Shown here piece after piece: positions 7,981-11,369 of a stretch of DNA of 11,369 nt. Every line of letters starts with the position of its first letter. The first letter of the stretch is position 1. The DNA is from Pseudomonadota bacterium (GTDB lineage: Bacteria; Pseudomonadota; Gammaproteobacteria; Steroidobacterales; Steroidobacteraceae). The notes under the pieces were generated by a model, which did not search any database, was not told the origin of the DNA, and worked only from the letters and a program-made list of their open reading frames with translations. The stretch spans positions 1-11,369 of the forward strand of contig JAKAFQ010000091.1 in assembly GCA_021817875.1 (NCBI GenBank), given 5' to 3'. Made by a program: the position numbers and the translations under genes.

Positions 7981-8925
7981 TCAGGATGACTTGAGCCGGG
8001 ATGCGCGGATGCCATCGAGGATACGGTCGGACTCGAGGCGCCAGTCGGCGCTGCGCGCGAATTGCGCCTCGCCCCGAGCGCCGAACACACCCGCATCGGC
8101 AAGGCCGGCGACCCAGCTGTGGCGCTCGGCCGTGCCGCCCGCCGACCAGGGAGTGAGGCCGGCCTCCTGCATCGTGCGGGCGGCTTCGCGCATTTCCTCC
8201 GCCCGACGCCCGCCATGCTGGATCACGCGCTGAAAAAAATAAGTGGCCTGCTTCTGCCAATCGATTCCGGGAAAGGTTTCCGTCAGGGAGGCGAGCACGG
8301 CATCCTCCACCCCGTAGGCGCGGGCCGCCGTCAGGCTCTCGATGATCAGGGCTTCCAACCCCTTGATCACCACGCTGCGGCACATCTTGGTGGCGGACGC
8401 GACACCGAGTCGCTCCGATGCCACCTGCGGCGAGAAGCCCAATGCCTCCAGCAGCGGCGCCAGTTGCGCGGCATGCGCTCCACCGAGCAGCAGCGGCACG
8501 CGGATGCGATACGGCGGCACGGAGGTCATCACCGCGCCTTCCACATAGCGTGCGCCGCCGGCCTCGATGAGCGTGGCCGCTTCCTGTTTTGCCCCCGGCG
8601 AGGCGGAATTGAAGTCGAGAAACCACGCGCCGGACGGGATGCCCGCGGCGCACGCGCGGGCCGCCGCAACCGTCTGACTCGCGGTCACGGCGCAGATCAG
8701 CAGGTCGCTCTGCGCTGCGAGCGCCGTGTGCGACGCGGCCAGCGCCACGCCGTGCGCCGCAGCGTGCGCGCGCAGCGGCGCCGCGGCCGCGGTGCCGAGC
8801 TTGATGTCATATGCGGTGACCTGTCCGATGCCGCGGGCACGCAGGTCCTCCGCCAGGATGCGGCCGACTTCGCCGTAGCCGACCAGGCCGACCCGCCGCA
8901 GCGCGTCATGGGCTGAGTTCACCAT
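7981..8925 (-). CDS. DUF1932-domain NAD(P)-dependent oxidoreductase, unassigned role in the protocatechuate operon
   Basis: This 314-residue protein resembles 6-phosphogluconate/beta-hydroxyacid dehydrogenases. It has an N-terminal Rossmann fold with VGYGEVG (15-21), the substrate-binding loop DFNSASPGAKQ (about 104-114), a lysine in the catalytic-lysine position in GVASATKMCRS (Lys180), and an all-helical C-terminal DUF1932 domain with GGRRAEEMREAA (about 238-249). The fold and cofactor class are well supported; the substrate is not. No step of the known protocatechuate 4,5-cleavage route needs it, since LigC is the only dehydrogenase. It starts two bases after the ligK stop (ATG at 8925; a TTG at 8931 is the alternative) and ends 11 bases before ligI, so it is embedded in the operon. 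As I recall, Sphingobium SYK-6 has an open reading frame of unknown function at the same place, between ligK and ligI. It may act on an alpha- or beta-hydroxyacid made in a side reaction. Confidence 0.88.
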   Translation of the reverse strand: MVNSAHDALRRVGLVGYGEVGRILAEDLRARGIGQVTAYDIKLGTAAAAPLRAHAAAHGVALAASHTALAAQSDLLICAVTASQTVAAARACAAGIPSGAWFLDFNSASPGAKQEAATLIEAGGARYVEGAVMTSVPPYRIRVPLLLGGAHAAQLAPLLEALGFSPQVASERLGVASATKMCRSVVIKGLEALIIESLTAARAYGVEDAVLASLTETFPGIDWQKQATYFFQRVIQHGGRRAEEMREAARTMQEAGLTPWSAGGTAERHSWVAGLADAGVFGARGEAQFARSADWRLESDRILDGIRASRLKSS

Positions 8926-8927
8926 TT

Positions 8928-9623
8928 TCAATCGATGTACTTCAGTCCCAGCTTCTCGAGCGGCCCGCGCATCTTGTACATGTCGAGCCCGAGCACCCCG
9001 GCGGCAAGCTGCCTGCGCTTGTCGGCCTCGTTGGCCTCGCGCGCCGCGGCGGCCTCGGCGACCCGTTGCGTCAGCGCCGCGGGCACCACCACCACGCCGT
9101 CATCATCGGCGAGGACGGCATCGCCGGGATGGACCAGAGCGCCGGCGCAGACCAGTGGCACATTGACCGAGCCGAGCGTCGCCTTCACGGTCCCCTTGGC
9201 GCTGATGGCGCGGCTGAAGACCGGAAACTTCATCTCCGTCAGTTCCCGCACATCGCGCACTCCGCCGTCGATGATCAGACCCAGGGCGCCGCGCGCCCGA
9301 AAGGACGTGGCCAGCAATTCGCCGAAGAAGCCGTCCTCGCTGTCGGTGGTGCAGGCGGCCACCACCAGATCGCCCGGACGGATCTGCTCCGCGGCCACGT
9401 GCAGCATCCAGTTGTCTCCGGGCTGCAGCAGCACCGTGAGCGCCGTGCCGCAGACACGCGCGCCCGGGTAGATCGGGCGCAGGTAGGGCTTCATCAGGCC
9501 CACCCGGCCCATGGCCTCGTGCACCGTGGCCACCCCGAAATGGCCCAGCCTGTCGACGGCGGCACGCTCGGCACGCTCGATGTTGCGCCTGACGATGCCC
9601 AGATTGTTCAGCGGTGTGCTCAT
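8928..9623 (-). CDS. ligK: 4-carboxy-4-hydroxy-2-oxoadipate aldolase (LigK/PmdF/GalC)
   Basis: The last enzyme of the pathway cleaves 4-carboxy-4-hydroxy-2-oxoadipate to pyruvate and oxaloacetate; it needs a divalent metal and also splits 4-hydroxy-4-methyl-2-oxoglutarate. The 231-residue protein belongs to the RraA-like class II pyruvate aldolases. The signature is complete: GELL at 101-104, then IIDGGVRD with Arg123 and Asp124, the residues that bind pyruvate and hold the metal in the Pseudomonas putida HMG/CHA aldolase, at the same numbers. RraA itself lacks aldolase activity and is shorter, and the C-terminal extension here ([14 protein letters not shown]) fits the aldolases. The ATG at 9623 lies 33 bases after the ligJ stop and has a poor Shine-Dalgarno. 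The stop is two bases before the DUF1932 gene. Confidence 0.95.
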   Translation of the reverse strand: MSTPLNNLGIVRRNIERAERAAVDRLGHFGVATVHEAMGRVGLMKPYLRPIYPGARVCGTALTVLLQPGDNWMLHVAAEQIRPGDLVVAACTTDSEDGFFGELLATSFRARGALGLIIDGGVRDVRELTEMKFPVFSRAISAKGTVKATLGSVNVPLVCAGALVHPGDAVLADDDGVVVVPAALTQRVAEAAAAREANEADKRRQLAAGVLGLDMYKMRGPLEKLGLKYID

Positions 9624-9656
9624 GGGGGGTGCCTGCAGTTCGGTGGCGGGTGCGCT

Positions 9657-10682
9657 TCAGTGGCCGCGAGCCTCGAGCGCGGCGTGCAGCCGCGGATAGA
9701 CACGGCGGGCATTGGCCTGGTAGATCCGGTTGCGCTGCTCGGCAGTGAGCGCGGCGGCCTCGATGTACCGCCGGGTATCATCGTAATGATGTCCGGTGCG
9801 CGGATCGATGCCGCGCACCGCCCCGATCATTTCCGAGGCGAACAGGATGTTCTCGATCGGGATCACGCGGGTGAGCAGGTCGATGCCCGGCTGGTGATAG
9901 ACGCAGGTATCGAAGAAGATGTTCCCGAGCAGGTGCTGCTCCAGGGGCGGCTTGTCGAGCGCCTGCGCCAAGCCGCGGAATCGTCCCCAATGGTAGGGCA
10001 CCGCCCCGCCGCCGTGGGGAATGACGAACCGCAGCGTGGGAAATTCCCTGAACAGGTCACCGGTCACGCACTGCATGAACGCGGTGGTGTCGGCATTGAG
10101 ATAGTGCGCCCCGGTGGTGTGAAAGCACGCGTTGCAGCTGGTGCTGACATGCACCATGGCCGGAATGTCGTACTCGACCATCTTCTCGTAGATCGGGAAC
10201 CACCAGCGGTCGGTGAGCGGCGGCTCCTTCCAGTGCCCGCCCGAGGGGTCGGGATTGAGGTTGATGCCGACGAAACCATACTCCCGGATGCATTTCTCGA
10301 GCTCCGGGAGGCAGCTCGCCGGATCGACCCCGGGCGACTGCGGCAGCATGGCCGCGCCGATGAAGTGCTCCGGAAACAGCGTCGAGACCCGGTAGCACAG
10401 CTCATTGCAGATCGCCGCCCAGGTGGCGCTGGTATTGAAATCCCCGATGTGGTGCGCCATGAAGCTGGCGCGCGGCGAGAAGACAGTGAGATCCGAACCG
10501 CGCTCGCGCATCAGCTTCAGCTGGTTCTCCTCGATGCTCTCGCGCAGCTCGTCGTCGCTGATCCTGAGCTCGGAAACCTTCGGTCCGCGCTCCGGGGTGG
10601 CGAGGTGGGCGATCTGGCGCTTGCGCCATTCCTCGAGCGCTTTGGGCGCGGTGGTGTAGTGGCCGTGACAGTCGATGATCAT
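9657..10682 (-). CDS. ligJ: 4-oxalomesaconate hydratase (LigJ/PmdE)
   Basis: LigJ adds water to the isomerised 4-oxalomesaconate to give 4-carboxy-4-hydroxy-2-oxoadipate. It is a zinc enzyme of the amidohydrolase superfamily that acts as a hydratase rather than a hydrolase. The 341-residue protein has the same length as Sphingobium LigJ, and the metal and active-site residues fall at identical numbers: His6 and His8 in MIIDCHGHY, His178 in MVHVS, His223 in IPHGGG, and Glu284 in FASEM. The ATG at 10682 is the only sensible start, because the DCHGH motif immediately follows; its ribosome binding site is weak. It lies 33 bases after the galD stop and 33 bases before ligK. GalB of Pseudomonas performs the same step but is unrelated in fold, so this operon is of the lig/pmd type at this step. 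Confidence 0.96.
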   Translation of the reverse strand: MIIDCHGHYTTAPKALEEWRKRQIAHLATPERGPKVSELRISDDELRESIEENQLKLMRERGSDLTVFSPRASFMAHHIGDFNTSATWAAICNELCYRVSTLFPEHFIGAAMLPQSPGVDPASCLPELEKCIREYGFVGINLNPDPSGGHWKEPPLTDRWWFPIYEKMVEYDIPAMVHVSTSCNACFHTTGAHYLNADTTAFMQCVTGDLFREFPTLRFVIPHGGGAVPYHWGRFRGLAQALDKPPLEQHLLGNIFFDTCVYHQPGIDLLTRVIPIENILFASEMIGAVRGIDPRTGHHYDDTRRYIEAAALTAEQRNRIYQANARRVYPRLHAALEARGH

Positions 10683-10715
10683 CGGTGATTCTCGATACGG
10701 GTGGCAGGGAGACCG

Positions 10716-11369
10716 TCAACGCCTCGGGTCGGCCGCGCGCCAGATCGCAGCCGGCACCATGACCTCCCCTCGCATGATGAGCCGCGCCGTGCGCAGCAGC
10801 GCGGCGCGCCTGACCACGGGTGGATCGCCGGCGGTCGTTTCCAGCTCGACGCTGAACTCTCCGCTCGGGTGCTCGACCGAGATCGTGCGCAGCGTGCCTT
10901 CGGGTGCCGCTGCGATGCCATCGGCGATCGACCCCGGCAGAACGCACGCGGTCGCCACGGTCACCGCGGCGAGGACACCGATCGCGTCGTGGCAGACGTG
11001 CGGGATGAAGCAGCGGGTACAGATGCTGCCGCCAGCGGCCGGCGGCGCGATCAGGCACATCTTGGGGTATGTCTTGGCGGAGACATCGCCGAGGCCCATC
11101 AGCTGCCCGCACGCGAGCCGCAGCGCCTCGAGCCGTGTCTTGAGCTCGGTATCGGCGTTGAGATCCGCCACGCTCTCCCGTCCGGTGCGGCCGAGGTCTG
11201 TGGCGCGCATCATGACCAGGGGCATGCCGTTGTCGATGCAGGTGACCTCGATCGGGCCGATGCCCTCGACGGTGGCGGCGTCGCGGACGCGGCCGGTCGG
11301 CAGCAGCCCCGAGCACACCGAGCCGGCGGTGTCGAGAAAATTGATCTTGATCGGCGCGCTGGTGCCCGG
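10716..11369 (-). CDS. galD: 4-oxalomesaconate tautomerase (GalD/LigU/PmdU, PrpF family), N-terminus outside the window
   Basis: This enzyme isomerises 4-oxalomesaconate by proton transfer before LigJ hydrates it. The visible 217 residues are the C-terminal part of a PrpF-family protein, which has the diaminopimelate-epimerase fold; full-length members are about 350-370 residues, so roughly 140 are missing at the right edge. Readable family blocks are INFLDTAGSVCSGLLPTG near the cut end, VTCIDNGMPLVMMRATDLG, YPKMCLIAPP, and RCFIPHVCHDAIGVLAAVTVATACVLPG. The frame is open to base 11369, so a start inside the window is not implied. It is the first visible gene of the operon; the promoter lies outside. 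The family also includes the 2-methylaconitate isomerase PrpF, but the neighbours and the C-terminal resemblance to GalD decide the call. Confidence 0.9.
   Translation of the reverse strand, partial: PGTSAPIKINFLDTAGSVCSGLLPTGRVRDAATVEGIGPIEVTCIDNGMPLVMMRATDLGRTGRESVADLNADTELKTRLEALRLACGQLMGLGDVSAKTYPKMCLIAPPAAGGSICTRCFIPHVCHDAIGVLAAVTVATACVLPGSIADGIAAAPEGTLRTISVEHPSGEFSVELETTAGDPPVVRRAALLRTARLIMRGEVMVPAAIWRAADPRR

Noticed and set aside
7037..8653. 538-codon minus-strand frame as a long LigI fusion protein
   Set aside because: The first 228 codons lie out of frame within the DUF1932 gene and are low-complexity. LigI of normal length starts at the ATG at 7969.
9066..10688. 540-codon open frame on the plus strand, opposite ligK and ligJ
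   Set aside because: It spans two well-identified genes and their gap, and is compositionally a shadow (Arg/His/Gly/Ala rich). Metal and active-site residues of LigJ and LigK on the other strand are exact.
9624..10715. Two identical 33-base gaps either side of ligJ as a possible repeated leader element
   Set aside because: The lengths agree, but the sequences share only a short GCCACC core, which is not more than chance in this composition.

Overview
The window is GC-rich proteobacterial DNA, densely packed, with most genes on the minus strand. The nearest guess is a gammaproteobacterium of the Xanthomonadales/Nevskiales/Steroidobacterales type. This rests on a PlpD-like patatin/outer-membrane-barrel fusion and a PLDc_N-type membrane TPR protein beside a pmd/lig-style aromatic catabolic operon. 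A betaproteobacterium cannot be excluded. No RNA genes, insertion sequences, CRISPR arrays or phage genes were seen, and no stretch over 300 bases lacks a gene.

Left part (1-1148, minus strand): a probable operon runs right to left as msrA (methionine sulfoxide reductase A), a 117-residue four-helix membrane protein of unknown function, and the first codons of a further gene that leaves the window at base 1. A short AT-rich divergent intergenic region (1149-1216) separates msrA from an 88-residue hypothetical gene on the plus strand.

Middle part (1510-4730): a large minus-strand gene encodes a secreted patatin-like phospholipase fused to a POTRA domain and an outer-membrane beta-barrel (type Vd, PlpD-like). 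It is transcribed divergently from a plus-strand gene for a membrane-anchored TPR protein. The 125 bp between them must hold both promoters.

Right part (4800-11369, minus strand): a nearly complete protocatechuate 4,5-cleavage (meta-cleavage) operon. In transcription order it is galD/ligU/pmdU (tautomerase, cut by the window edge), ligJ/pmdE (hydratase), ligK/pmdF (aldolase), a DUF1932 NAD(P)-dependent oxidoreductase with no assigned step, ligI/pmdD (PDC hydrolase), ligA and ligB/pmdAB (dioxygenase subunits) and ligC/pmdC (CHMS dehydrogenase). Gaps are 33 bases or less, and the ligA stop overlaps the ligB start. LigAB opens protocatechuate to 4-carboxy-2-hydroxymuconate-6-semialdehyde, LigC oxidises it to 2-pyrone-4,6-dicarboxylate, LigI hydrolyses this to 4-oxalomesaconate, GalD isomerises it, LigJ hydrates it to 4-carboxy-4-hydroxy-2-oxoadipate, and LigK cleaves that to pyruvate plus oxaloacetate. 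Key catalytic residues of LigB, LigJ, LigI and LigK are visible at or next to the positions known in the characterised enzymes. A transporter and a LysR-type regulator, usual companions of such operons, are not in the window.

The most interesting point is the DUF1932 oxidoreductase between ligK and ligI, which appears to be an unassigned but conserved member of this pathway's gene neighbourhood.
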